64,000 bases of DNA from Limonium bicolor. Its lineage: Eukaryota > Streptophyta > Magnoliopsida > Caryophyllales > Plumbaginaceae. Below the pieces are notes generated by a model. That model saw only the letters and a list, made by a program, of their open reading frames with translations. It was not told the origin of the DNA and searched no databases. A program made the translations under genes and the position numbers. Within the stretch, counting starts at the first letter, position 1; each line of letters starts with the position of its first letter. This document shows, in pieces, positions 1 to 10,989 of this stretch. The stretch is taken from NCBI GenBank assembly GCA_023374045.1, contig CM041777.1, forward strand, positions 483,515,594 through 483,579,593, given 5' to 3'.

Positions 1-68
1 TTATGTATTTCACTAACTACTACTAACCCTAAATGGAAAAATTAATACTGATCATATAAATTTCTCAG

Positions 69-1380
69 CATGTGCCTGAAGACTTTCGGAAGTACATGAA
101 CATCCGCGCCTCCTCATATTCATATGTTGAAGCCAGTAATACATCCAACAACAATGGAACTCTTTGGGTGGAACTGAAGGACAAAGACGTCAATTGTATC
201 TCAATTAGCCGTAGACATGGCAAAAACCAGACACAAAAGACATGGAGAGTGAGGATTGACACTAACCACGATTGGCGCTTTAAGGATGGTTGGCTACAAT
301 TTATAACTGATCATCATCTTCGAGTTGGTCACTTTCTCATATTTGATCTCGTTTCTTCTTTCACCTTTCAAGTCTCGGTGTTCGATCTCATGAATGCTTG
401 CATGATCTCTTACCTTCCTACTACTCATCATCATCGTCTTTATAAAGATAATAAAGGTAATTATTGCAGCTAGCTAGCGTGTATCAAATCTCACTCAATT
501 AATTATATACTGTTTGATATATAGTTAACTAAATTACTACTACTAAAACATCTTTTTATTATAAGTTTTAATTTGGTTTCATGTACTGCTAATTAACCAT
601 TCTCAGACCCCAAAGAAAAAGGAGGCCAAAATGCAACATGTAGCAATATTAAAACAAGGGAGCTTGCAATTGCATACCCTAAGGGGACAGTTCCGGAGTC
701 TGTTTCCTCCTCTGCCAATCCTTATTTCCATGCAACAATCAAGAAATATTGCTCTAAATGGCCTGGCATGGTAACCAATTGCATTGAGTATATTCATCCA
801 ATTACTTAATAGAAATAATTAACATTCTAGCTACTATTTGCATACATTATTACTACTAATGTTTTTATTCTTCTTTCCAGCTTATTCCCACGGAATTCGC
901 CAGGTTACATGGTCTCGCTAGAAGATGGTGCAATCTCATTCTCACTGATGAAAGTCAAAAGAAATGGTCAATTCATTTGAGGTACAGAAAGACAGGCAAA
1001 GATCAAACTTATCTTTCAGCAGGTTGGGATCAGTTTTCTGAAGCTAATAATCTCAAGTTAGGAGACTCCATTGTCTTTGAGCTTACTCGTTCCGGAGACC
1101 TGCCTGAGATGAAATTCTACAGTAAGTCTTTTCTCAATTTCATAAATTGCTTTTCCACGATAAGTATTAATTGAACACATGAACTTGTCATTATTACACA
1201 ATTTTGATAATAAACTACAATGATATTTTCTGGTTTGTATACATATATACATTTTCTAGCTAGCTAGATAAATCCGGTCGACTCATATGTCCAACTGATT
1301 TAATTTGTTGTTTTAAGTGTGTAATTCCACTTATGTGTTATTTGTTCTTTCTTCATCTCTTTCCCGCAGAGCTGAACTGA
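69..1380 (+). CDS. B3-domain protein, REM type, 3' part (5' end lies before the window)
   Basis: Putative plant transcription factor with two B3 DNA-binding domains. I read four exons: 69-456 (after acceptor CTCAG; the first codons continue from an exon outside the window), 607-770, 881-1121 and an 11-base last exon 1370-1380 ending in TGA. All introns are GT-AG and the phases agree (1, 0, 1). Exon 1 holds the C-terminal two thirds of B3 domain 1, with VPEDFRKYM, KTWRVRI, DGWLQFITDHHLRVGHFLIFD. Exons 2 and 3 hold a complete second domain: NPYFHATIKKYCSKWPGM, then LIPTEFARLHGL, KWSIHLRY, LSAGWDQFSEANNLKLGD, SIVFELTRSGDL. REM proteins usually have two or more such domains and a short spacer, here Lys/Gly-rich (about residues 130-160 of the visible part). 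About 267 residues are visible. The family is known for nuclear, often reproductive-meristem expression; the specific role here is unknown. The micro-exon is the least certain part: reading on past 1121 hits a stop soon. Confidence 0.82.
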
Positions 1381-2093
1381 GCAGTAGTGAGCACAGTGCA
1401 CCCGCAGTTACCGACGACATTATTAATGGATCTTACTTGGTGGAATTTGACACCTATATTCTACATCGAATGGCGTACGGCTACTCACTTTACATTTAGC
1501 AGTTAATCTGAAGCATACACTGACTTTATGATTAATCTTTGATGTTGTCTAAGACTAGCGTTTGATTATTACATCTTTTACAAACTTTTTGAATTTTCTA
1601 GTAGCTATTAATTATATGATGTCTTTAATCATATATCGGTGGAAATTTGGGCCAAATGTCCTAAAGGGTTAGAATTGAAGTAGTTAAGCTTTCCAGTGGC
1701 AATCATGGTCGAGCGACATCAAGAATTTGTGCCATGGTCCAGCTTTCATAAAATTGGCATCAAAATCTCAAAGTCTAGTGTTGCGTGTAATATTCTTCTT
1801 TGTGTTTCCTAGGTTAATTAGGGTAAGTTTCTATAATTTCTTGAGCTAGCTAGTAGTTACTTATCTTAAATTGAGTACTCTAATGTATTTTCATCATTTA
1901 TTACATTTATAACTCTTTTCATTTGTAAGTAACTTACTAGCAATATCGATGATACATGCACATCCAATAGTATATAAAATAAAGTATACTCTAATGGTGC
2001 ATCTACCTAATGGATTAGCGTTTTTAGGAAGGTTTTAAGTACTCCACAAGAGACAACCCTTTGCAATCAAGTATACAAACACTAAGATATATT
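1381..2093. other. Spacer downstream of the B3 gene
   Basis: AT-rich sequence with no credible reading frame. It probably contains the 3' untranslated region of the B3 gene. An alternative frame at 1370-1499 stays open but has no recognisable domain. Confidence 0.5.
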
Positions 2094-2945
2094 TGATGTA
2101 CTCGGCCCACATATTTTAGTCTCATGTCTTAGGGCTTAGTCCTTTATCTTGTAATCCTTAATTTAGTTCCATCTCTCTTTATATAGTACTGATATATCTC
2201 TGTAATATTCAAGTCAATGGAATAGTACTTTAATCCATGAGCTCTATCTCTCTCGATTATTTGTCTCAGTATGGTATCAAGAGCTATAATGACCAACGCC
2301 TAAAGTTTTTTTTCCATCATACTCCTCTGAACATCGCTTGCTTTAGCCACCTCTTCACCCAAAAATAACTCCGGATGTGACAATGACATCTCCTTTATCT
2401 CAAACACATATTCCATACCCAATTTAATCAGTCCAGCTGCACCATTTCGTAAGTTGATCAGTGACAACTATCCTCTTTGAAAGAAGCAACATGAATCCTT
2501 CCTTTACAACCACAACTTGTTTGACCATGTTGATGGCTATGCTATTGCCCCATCTGTTGTTGATCCTGCTTTCCAGATTGCTGACAACAAGATCAATTTA
2601 TCTACTCTATTCTCATGGCATAGCTCTTTAAGGAAGTACAAGGACAATTGGTTGATTGTTGTATAGCAGCTCAGATCTGGAGTTATCTTCATGAGATCTA
2701 TGTCTCACAAGCTACGACTAGATTACAGCAATTGCGATTTCAGCTATTTTCCCTTAAGATGGACTCCGACACCATTATTACCTACTTCAATTAAGAAAAA
2801 TGTCTTTCCTCTACTCTATCTGTTGTTGGATATGCGGTTGATGAACCTAATTTGTGCCATTGCAAAATTCATGGCCTACTTGACAACTATGAGGCCATTT
2901 CTACCATTCTTCTCAGCCCAACAACCTCTTTTCACACTTCCTTAG
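2094..2945 (+). pseudogene. Copia-type retrotransposon relic: part of a 5' LTR, primer binding site and broken gag
   Basis: Around 2094-2268 the sequence resembles the end of a Copia LTR, ending in TCA. At 2272-2284 follows TGGTATCAAGAGC, one inserted base away from the initiator-Met tRNA primer binding site found in Copia elements. From about 2440 a decayed gag reads in several frames: an SDNYPLW-like start, NLFDHVDGYAIA, KYKDNWLIVV, then IWSYLHEIYVSQATT, RLQQLRFQLFSLKMDSD and GLLDNYEAISTILLS. These are typical Copia gag motifs. At least one in-frame stop and frame changes break it. Nothing of protease, integrase or reverse transcriptase follows; after about 2945 the similarity stops, shortly before the CACTA element at 3077. 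No 3' LTR was found. Confidence 0.7.
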
Positions 2946-3089
2946 TTCTTATAAGTCGGTAGGAAGATCGAGGTGTTATAGGGGCTTACTGTCAGGAACC
3001 CCCATACTTTACGGGGTTGAAAGATATATTGCTAACCTAAAGATACTAAGTTGTAATATCATCAAACCTCATAGGGCACTACTACAAAA

Positions 3090-3364
3090 AAGGCCTATTT
3101 CGGCACCCCTATTTCGGCGGTTGTTCTTACAACCGCCGAAATAGGGCCCTGAAACTTCTATGTCTAAAAAAACAACCTATTTCGGCGGTTCTTAGCTAGG
3201 AACCACCGAAATAGGGTCATCGAAAATTCTATGCATAAAAAAAGACACCTATTTCGGCGGTTCTTAGTTAGGAACTGCCTAAATAGGTGTCTTTTATTAT
3301 GCATAGAATTTTTGATGACCTTATTTCGGCGGTTCCTAGCTAAGAACCGCCGAAATAGGTCTAG
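3090..3364. repeat. Left subterminal repeats of the CACTA element
   Basis: Alternating direct and inverted copies of TATTTCGGCGGTT and AACCGCCGAAATA, often paired as hairpins with a TAGCTAGGAAC-like loop. In CACTA elements such subterminal motifs bind the accessory transposition protein; that role here is inferred from the family. Confidence 0.85.
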
Positions 3365-5084
3365 CTAAGTGTAACACCCCTACTATTAATACAGTCATTA
3401 ACGTCCAATCTCCTTACTCACCAGATACACGCAGCGGATACCTACTTACATACATTGGGTGATACAATGCCGTTAGCCACCCACGTGACTAACAAGGCTA
3501 CTACTTCTACATACAGCATCGGTCTGATGGACCGGAATCCCGAGTACTATAAGTCTACAATACATTCTCCGTTTACCAAATACTACTACAATCTTCATTC
3601 AATACAATACTCCAAGTACAATACAGTATAATCTACATACCGAGTTTACTAGGTTCCTTATACAAGTATAATACCTCTTCCAGTTCATACATACTCACTA
3701 AGAGACTATCTACTACCCATTCCTCACTACTACATTACTTTCTAAATACAAGGGGTGTGCTAGTTAATACACCTCTACATTCTGCTACTACTATTCAATG
3801 TAGTCACCGGTCTCGTGCCTTGACCACATTCGCTTCGGGTACCTGCACACTAAAAAAAATGTCCCCCGAAGGGGTCAGCTTTCGCCGAGCATGATAACCG
3901 CATACCCCGCGTACTAGTGAGGGTACGCCGACCACTTGGTCGAATACATGTGGTTGATTTCATTCAAACATACATGCATACATGCTCTTATACACAATAC
4001 AACAATACTTACGCAAGGCATACATACATACACTACATTACATACAAGGAATACAATAAACCATCCAATACATACTTACCTTCTTCCGAAATACACATAC
4101 TCATTACATACACAATATACAATTCTTGTTAGCTTCATTGGTCCACCCGGGTTAATCGGGTGGAGATTACTCTTTTACTCGTTACTTCATACACATACAT
4201 ACTCACTCATACTTACTTACGGATCCATACTTACTTACTCTTACTCTTACTCAAGTTAAGTCGTCGGGACCTCCGGCCCTGGGGACTACACCGTCCCACC
4301 TCCGGGATTTACTTGACTCACCAATCCGGGATGCTACCCATTTAAGGGATTTGGGCCGCGGACCAGTTTAAGAGTCAGGATTTGCAGCCAACCTCTTGTG
4401 ACTCCGCATCCTCACGCGTGGCCGAAGCTATATCGGACTTGTACTCATTCCAATTTACTCACTTAAGTTAGGAGTTAGATAGTTAGGAATTAGCACAAGT
4501 CAACCTCCAAGCCACAATAATACAATACACATATACACATACATACGAGGTACAATACATTACACAGGTACAATACGAGGTTCGAATACCATTCATCATT
4601 CATATATTTCATGAATTATACAAACTAGTGCTCAAGTCAATAAATATCAAGCACAGCATAAGTCAAGCACAGGTAAGTGCAATATAGTCCGATTCATGCA
4701 TTTATCTTATTTATGTGGTCAAATAAGCACACAAATCGGGGTAACCAGATTAGGATACAGGGCATGAAGAAATCATACCTTTCACCGTTGTACTTGTATC
4801 CCAACGTTCCTTCGGTGTTCACTATTCCAGTCCTATGATACACATACAACCGAATAATTAATCTAACTATCATGAACTTAGTTCAATTACTCTTACATTT
4901 CCCTAGTTCATACTTACTAAGTCTTTGCATTCCTTACACTTACGTTTCATTTACTTTCTTCTCATTACTTACCCATGGTTTACTTACCTACATAGATACA
5001 TATGTGTAGGAGGGTATACACATATACATATATCTATACATACTAGTTATAAGCTTACACTTTTTTTTTTGTAAGTATTGGGCC

Positions 5085-5415
5085 GTCCGACCCACCGTCC
5101 GACCCAAGCCCTGGGTCGGACCATTCCAGTAGAGTTCGTCCTCTGAAAATCACCCTGTCCGACCCAGCACCATTCCGTCCGACCCATACCCTCTGGGTCG
5201 GACCGTTCCAGAAGGTTTCGGTCCCGTGTCCCTGCTCCGTCCGACCCACTGTCCGACCCAGACTCTGGGTCGGACGAAGTCAGAAACTTCGACCCTATTT
5301 CTTTTGCCTGTCCGACCCACGTCCGATCCACGGTTCTGGGTCGGACCATTACAGAAAGGTTTATCGTCGCTGCTATGTGCCGTCCGACCCACTGTCCGAC
5401 CCACCCTGTGGGTCG
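5085..5415. repeat. GC-rich palindromic tandem array inside LTR-like copy 1
   Basis: About five irregular units built from GTCCGACCCA and its complement TGGGTCGGAC, separated by CATTCCAGTAG-like spacers. Each unit can fold into a hairpin. Frames that stay open across it are repeat artefacts. Confidence 0.85.
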
Positions 5416-5746
5416 GACAGGTCCAGAACCTGCCTACAGATTTTGTTTTTCACTTCTTTTCTTACCCATCTCTTCCCCAATCTTCCTACATGTAATCCCA
5501 CACGTTTAAACACTACCTAGGCCCTTCAAATTGCCTTAGTTCATCCACTTTACATACTTACTAATTCTTACTTGTACCATTTCATTTCCATTCTTTACTT
5601 ACTTCTCATTCTCATTCTAGCTTGTTTATACTCCTAATGACTCTTACTTATGATTACTTAAGTATTAAGCAACTTATACAACCATCCGCAAACAAAGCCT
5701 TAACTTACAGCCCACTTAAAATTCCTCTCGGGTGAAATTTGGTGTT

Positions 5747-5926
5747 GGTCCGGGACCTTGTACACATGGTAGTCCCGGACCATGAGTAGCTGAACTCTCG
5801 AATGGTTTTTATCTAGTGGTCCGGGACCTTATACCAGAGGTAAGTCCCGGACCCTTAGTGAATTGCAACTCTCGGTTAGTTTGAGTGGTTGGTCCGGGAC
5901 TTCATACAAGACCTAAGTCCCGGACC
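5747..5926. repeat. Second palindromic array: three GGTCCGGGAC / GTCCCGGACC hairpins
   Basis: Three units of about 66-73 bp, each with GGTCCGGGAC, a 15-20 base loop, then GTCCCGGACC. The unit differs in sequence from the array at 5085-5415 but has the same hairpin design. Confidence 0.8.
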
Positions 5927-8167
5927 AACAGTGATCTGCTACGACTGAAACATTTTCCATGCTCTGTTTCATTCTCTTCTTCCTCTAATCACTTCCTAAT
6001 GGTTTCTAATGTTAATATTACATGTTTAACTACTTACCCAAGCATCTAACTCACCTAAATCCCTCACCAAAATCAATTCCCTCAACCTACTGCTATCTCA
6101 CCATTTCCACTGTTTCATTCTTTTCTTCCTTTCTGTTGCAGAGTTCGAGCTGCTGCTGCTGCTTATGTTTAGTTTTCATTCTTCTTCTACAAATGCCAAC
6201 AACCCTAAGTGACATAGTTTCTCTCTAGATTTTGACATGGTATCCCCTAAAAAACTTAAGGTTTCACCACATTAGTTTGTTCACCCATCAAAGATCACAA
6301 CCTGTTCAACTATACATATATGCATCAGTTCACTCACGTTCACAGCAGCAGCTCATTCCTTTATGTTTTGACAGATTTCAACTTATCTACACAACTAATG
6401 TTATCAATACCATTATGCTCATCTGTTTATACGGTTACAGTAGGTTTACATTTGCTAAATAGTATACTTATACATACACACACACACATTATACACAAAA
6501 CTGAACAGAGGTAATTTACCTTGTTCTTGTTTTCCTTTTCTTTTCTCTTCTTCTTGGTTTCTTGCTCATCTTTCCTTCTTTTTTCTTCTCTTTCTTTCCT
6601 CTCTCCCTCTCCACTGATTTAGCAATACAAGTTCTCTAACACTACAACCCATATATCACATTTCAATACACCATACTAATACACAATTTAACCCTAACCA
6701 TTATGTAAGTTCTAATATAGGTTTTAGGGTTTAGAAATTATATTACCTTCCAAGAGTGCAAGAGCTGTTTAGGATAGCTCAAGAACAAACTTCTCACTCT
6801 CCCAAGAGCCAAAATCGGCTATAGCACAAAGAACCAAACGAGGTCTTAGTCTACATTTTCGTTTTGCCTTTGAGGCTAGAAAAAGATGGAGTTTTAAGGA
6901 TATTTTTACCTCAATAGAACAAGGAGAAGGAGGGCCTTCTAATGGTGGTCTTGAAGCTCCAAATGGGTATACCCATAAAAACGAAAGTTCTCCTTTTTGA
7001 TTTTTGAAAAGAGAGAAATGTTCCTCTTGATGAGAGGAATCCAATGGTGTAGTTTTTGTAATTTTTGGAGAAGGTTCAAGAAGGTTACAAGAGGAGAGTG
7101 AATATTTTTGTTTCTCAAGCCCCCATGGCTGTCGCAGGAAGAAAGAACGAAGAGGGAAAAATTCAGAGAGTGAGGGAGTGGGTTACGTGAGTGTGAGTAG
7201 TGTGAGAGTAAACAAAGGAAGGTGTTACTTTATTGTTTTTGTTTGTTGTGTATTAGAGGGTGTGTGAGGGAGTGTGAGAGGGGGTCCAAAATCGGACACA
7301 CCAGCCCCCATGTGGGTTTTGAATTTCTTTTTACATTATTGGACCATAAGTTTTGGTTATTTATGTTTCTACCCCACAACTTCCCGTTTTTGACAGTTTT
7401 TACTAATTTCTCGTTTTATTGATTTTATTGGTCCTAAAGCTTCACTAATATTTATTGATGATCATTTAGTTGACCAAAATTGTTACGAGTCTATTTGACC
7501 CGCTTAAAGTCACGTTTTCCCAGTTACCTCGAAAACGCGCTTTAATGTTCATTAGTGTTTTTAATCCATTTTGAGGATCCGTTTTCTTCGGGATTTGTTC
7601 CCTCATATTTATTTAGACTTAATCAAGCCTTTAGAATCCTTATAATACGCTAACCGAGGTCTCACACCTCCTATGGTTATTTAACGCTTATTTAGCATTT
7701 TTCGCTTTTAAAGCGTTTCTTTATTTCTTTTGGATTTATTTTCCCTTACAAATACTTCTTAACCATTATTAGGCTCTTAAATACCTATTAGGATAATTTA
7801 ATCGCCATATTTAAGGTCGGGGTATTTCACTAAGAACCGCCGAAATAGGTTGTTTTCCCGGTTCTATTTTTCCCATTCCCGGTTTTTTTAGACGAAATTT
7901 TTTGAAAAAAATCGCCTACGCCTTATATTCTTCCAACCCTTCGTGTTCGCGTCTCTCTCTCCTCATTCTCTTTACTCAGCGCAAATTCACAACCCTAACT
8001 GGCGCCTCTCCTTTGCGCCTCTGCCTTCATTCTCTTCTTGGTCTGCGCTTGTGGAGTGATAAATCACTTGAACTGCTGGATCTTGCTCCAGATTGAAGAT
8101 GGAGCTAAATCTGTTCATTCCAGAATCGGTAATATACTCGAACTTATTTTTCCTTCTCTCTCACAAA

Positions 8168-8389
8168 CAAGAAACATACATGCTCATGCCTCTTCATTCT
8201 CTTCTTGTGTTTCGCTTGTGCAGTGATGAATCACTGGAACCGCTGCAAATGGAGAACAAGGAACATGCTCTGCGCGAACAAGAAACATACATGCTCATGC
8301 CTCTTTGTTCTCTTCTTGTGTTTCGCCTGTGCAGTGATAAATCACTGGAACCGCTACGAATGAAGAACAAGGAACATGCTCTGTGCGCC
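8168..8389 (+). repeat. Two 111-bp direct repeats in the CACTA interior
   Basis: Copies start at 8168 and 8279 with CAAGAAACATACATGCTCAT and diverge slightly. Because 111 is divisible by three, a frame at 8093-8425 stays open and looks like a repeat protein. I do not regard it as a gene: it has no known domain and sits in a non-autonomous transposon. Confidence 0.7.
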
Positions 8390-8475
8390 TGTGCGCAACG
8401 AATCACTGGAACTGCTGCGTCTTGATGCGAGGTTGAAGACGATACAAAGAGCGGATTTTTTTTAAAAAAAAACAT

Positions 8476-8725
8476 CTATTTCGGCGGTTGTTAGCTAGGA
8501 ACCGCCAAAATAGGTGTGTTCTTTTTCTAAAAACATGCCTATTTCGGCGGTTGTTAGCTAGGAACCGCCGAAATAAGGTATGTTTTTTTTTTCTAAAAAC
8601 ACGCCTATTTCGGCGGTTTCTAGCTAACAACCGCCGAATTAGGATCGCACACCTATTTCGGCGGCCTCCATTTCGGCGGTTCAGAACCGCCGAAATAGGC
8701 CCAAAACAACCGCCAAATAGACCTA
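8476..8725. repeat. Right subterminal repeats of the CACTA element
   Basis: Several inverted pairs of CCTATTTCGGCGGTT and AACCGCCGAAATAGG around TAGCTAGGAACC or TAGCTAACAACC loops, mirroring the left end. Confidence 0.85.
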
Positions 8726-8817
8726 TTTTGTACTAGTGGGGGCTTAGAGTAATTTACTCTATCTTTTTTAAAGGCATATAGTTGAGTTAAGCTTTTGTTG
8801 GTTTCTTTCAATCAAAC

Positions 8818-9804
8818 TAGAGCCGATCATGGTTAATACAGCCTAATTGTTCAGCCCGGCCCGTATATTAAGCCAATGGGTATGGGTGGAGAAAATAACA
8901 GGGCGGGCTTGGACAAAAAAATCAGCCCGGAGTTTTTTTTGGGCTGGGTTATGGCTAAAAGGTTTGTCGAGTTGATGGCGTGGCCAGGTTATTATTGTTA
9001 CATTACATTATTAATTTATTATACGTTATTACATGGACTCTCTCATTAATTTCATAAGGTTATAAGTAAAATGTGCATGATTTTTTCAACTTGTCTGGTT
9101 GCTTATTTTGTGTGTAAATCATCAACATGGTGAAGCTCTACTCTACTACTACAACAACATAGTAAAATTGCCTCTAGGAGTAAGGTTAGAGCTAAAGTGC
9201 GTCCGTAAGGAGTTGTATTGTAGGTCTGTCTGGAAAGCTAGAGAGGTATGTCTATGGTGTTATTTCTTCTTCACAGGTGAGTTGTACTATTGACCACTTT
9301 GCGGCGTTCTAGGCTTTGCCTAGTTTCAGGCCTTGTGCCACCAATTATTAAAAAAAACAACAACATTATTTTTTTGGATGGCTCCTCAACCTAATTGGGA
9401 ATCTTTTAAGCATATTACTTGAACAAAGAACTAATGTGAGTTTTTGAGAAACATTTAGTGCACATTAGGATTGTGCTATGTCAATTTCATCGATGGTTTA
9501 TTGTAGCTGGTTATGTTAGAGAAATGGATAATTCACTTTGGTATATTGTAACACTATGGTAGTTCTAATCATGCTTGATTTTAAGAAGTACATTATGTGT
9601 TTTTTCATACTAAGAGAAATTTGAGTTAAGATTGAGTTGGGCGGACCGGGCACCGGCACAGATAGAAAAAAATCCGGGTCTGACCCGACCCGGCCCAAAT
9701 TTTTTTAAATCGGGCTTGATCACATTTTTTAAACCCACTAGTTGAAAAATCATGATAGTCGGACCGGTCTGAAAATGGCCTGCCCATTCGAATGATCAGC
9801 TCTA
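8818..9804. mobile_element. Non-autonomous hAT element with GC-rich ends
   Basis: Ends are TAGAGCCGATCAT and, reverse-complemented, TAGAGCTGATCAT. The 8-bp duplication AATCAAAC lies at 8810-8817 and 9805-9812, the length expected for hAT. The termini carry GGCCCGGCC-type runs; the 600-bp middle (about 9000-9620) is AT-rich, has no transposase frame and is absent from the two shorter relatives at 39964-40492 and 55175-55693. Confidence 0.88.
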
Positions 9805-9812
9805 AATCAAAC

Positions 9813-10752
9813 ATGCCAATTCAGTGTTTTCTTGATACCTTGGTCTTGCACCATCACCTATTAGGAGGTCGCAATTGTAGGTTTTGTGTCTAATGTTTAA
9901 TTTAGACATTGCACATGTAAGGCTTCACATATTACCTTTTAGTATAGTATTGGTGTCTCAAACCTAGAAAATTATTTTTTAAAAGGAATTAGAGAAGTAA
10001 ATAACAACCCACTTGTTGACTCTAGCTAATTTTCCTCGACCCTGATGATGATAAAAACAACATTATTACATTCTCTAAAAGCTCATACTATGATAATCAG
10101 CATAATAGACATTCAAGATCCGCACCTAATGTCCAGTGAAGGGAATATCATCATACCTTATTATGATGTGAACACTAACATATTTCAAAGGTGAAGTTCT
10201 ATGGTACATGCATGATCACCATAGTGACTAGATATATGCTGCCCTACTACTTTCCGACAATTTGGACCCGTAGAAAACCATTGACAAAAATCCAATTCCC
10301 CTCCCCTTCACCAGCATTGCTACTCTTACCTCTCCATACCGTTCCCCATGTCTACTTCACCATAACGTTATTGACAAGCTTTAGCAGCTATACAAGTATA
10401 ATACAAAAGCATTTATATTATATGTGGAGCAAGTTGAAGTGATAGCTATTGGCAGGTTCTGCAAAAGAGACAAAAATAGCTTTAATGATTGAGTAGTTTT
10501 GTGTGGACTTGAGTCACTTTCAAATACCTTACCCCATATTAAAGACCCAAAAATACAGCTGATCATTTCTAAGATAACAAACTACATTAAATTAATACCG
10601 AGAATATGATCGACTTCCATGGTAATGCATCCATGGTGAAACCACAATTAGTCGAATAACTAGATCTCTCTATAGCATATAACTTCTAGAGTTTTCTTCC
10701 TCTCCTTTTTCAATTAATTATTTCTTGATAGTGCATGAAACTAAAACACATA
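9813..10752. other. AT-rich spacer
   Basis: No gene, repeat family or regulatory motif that I can support. Short open frames here lack domain features. Confidence 0.5.
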
Positions 10753-10987
10753 ATCTCTCCCTATTTGACCTTCTGATTCACTATTTGGACATGTAGTTTG
10801 ACTTCAATATTTAACATGTAAGATACTATAATTTTTAAATTTTACAAATCTAAGTTTTGTAATGGAATCTTTATGTAAAAAACTATATTTGATAAATTTA
10901 TAAAATTATTTTATCTTATATATTTAATATTGAAATAGAAAAACGTACCAAAAAACAAATAAGAAGATCAAAATGGGAGAGAGGTAG
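10753..10987. mobile_element. Stowaway-like MITE, diverged
   Basis: The right end GGGAGAGAGGTAG and left CTCTCCCTATTTGACC are degenerate Stowaway termini. The interior (CTTCAATATTTAACATG, TTTGTAATGGAATCTTTATG) aligns with the better preserved copy at 45228-45465. Flanking TA fits Tc1/mariner-type insertion. Exact ends are approximate. Confidence 0.65.
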
Positions 10988-10989
10988 TA

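Larger units (their letters stand above)
3370..7829 (+). mobile_element. Long LTR-like element, copy 1 (solo LTR or LARD-type), nested in the CACTA element
   Basis: It begins TGTAACACCCC and ends GGGGTATTTCA, so it has TG...CA ends with an 11-base imperfect terminal inverted repeat. The 5-bp duplication CTAAG lies at 3365-3369 and 7830-7834. Deleting the element plus one CTAAG restores an intact CACTA subterminal unit (CTAGCTAAGAACCGCCG), which fixes both boundaries. Length is 4460 bp. I see no internal LTR pair, primer site, gag or polymerase. Copy 2 (16040-25668) matches it along its length, notably the first 1.3 kb and last 0.4 kb. TG...CA ends and 5-bp duplications point to a solo LTR of a long-LTR Gypsy element or a LARD; which lineage is not resolved. 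Confidence 0.8.
3077..8738. mobile_element. Non-autonomous CACTA (En/Spm) transposon, split by a nested 4.46-kb element
   Basis: The left end reads CACTACTACAAAAAAGGCC and the right end, reverse-complemented, reads CACTAGTACAAAATAGGTC. These are classic CACTA terminal inverted repeats. The flanking trinucleotide GGG is present at 3074-3076 and 8739-8741, the 3-bp target duplication expected for the superfamily. Both subterminal regions carry many direct and inverted copies of a CCTATTTCGGCGGTT-like motif. Removing the nested element at 3370-7829 and one CTAAG leaves about 1.2 kb with no transposase, so the element would depend on a partner elsewhere. Confidence 0.92.

Noticed and set aside
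5047..5495. Several overlapping open frames on both strands
   Set aside because: GC-rich tandem array; the frames encode only simple repeats such as VGRT and RPT.
8093..8425. 110-codon frame with an internal repeat, looking like a repeat protein
   Set aside because: It follows from a 111-bp DNA duplication (a multiple of three) in a non-autonomous CACTA element and has no known domain.
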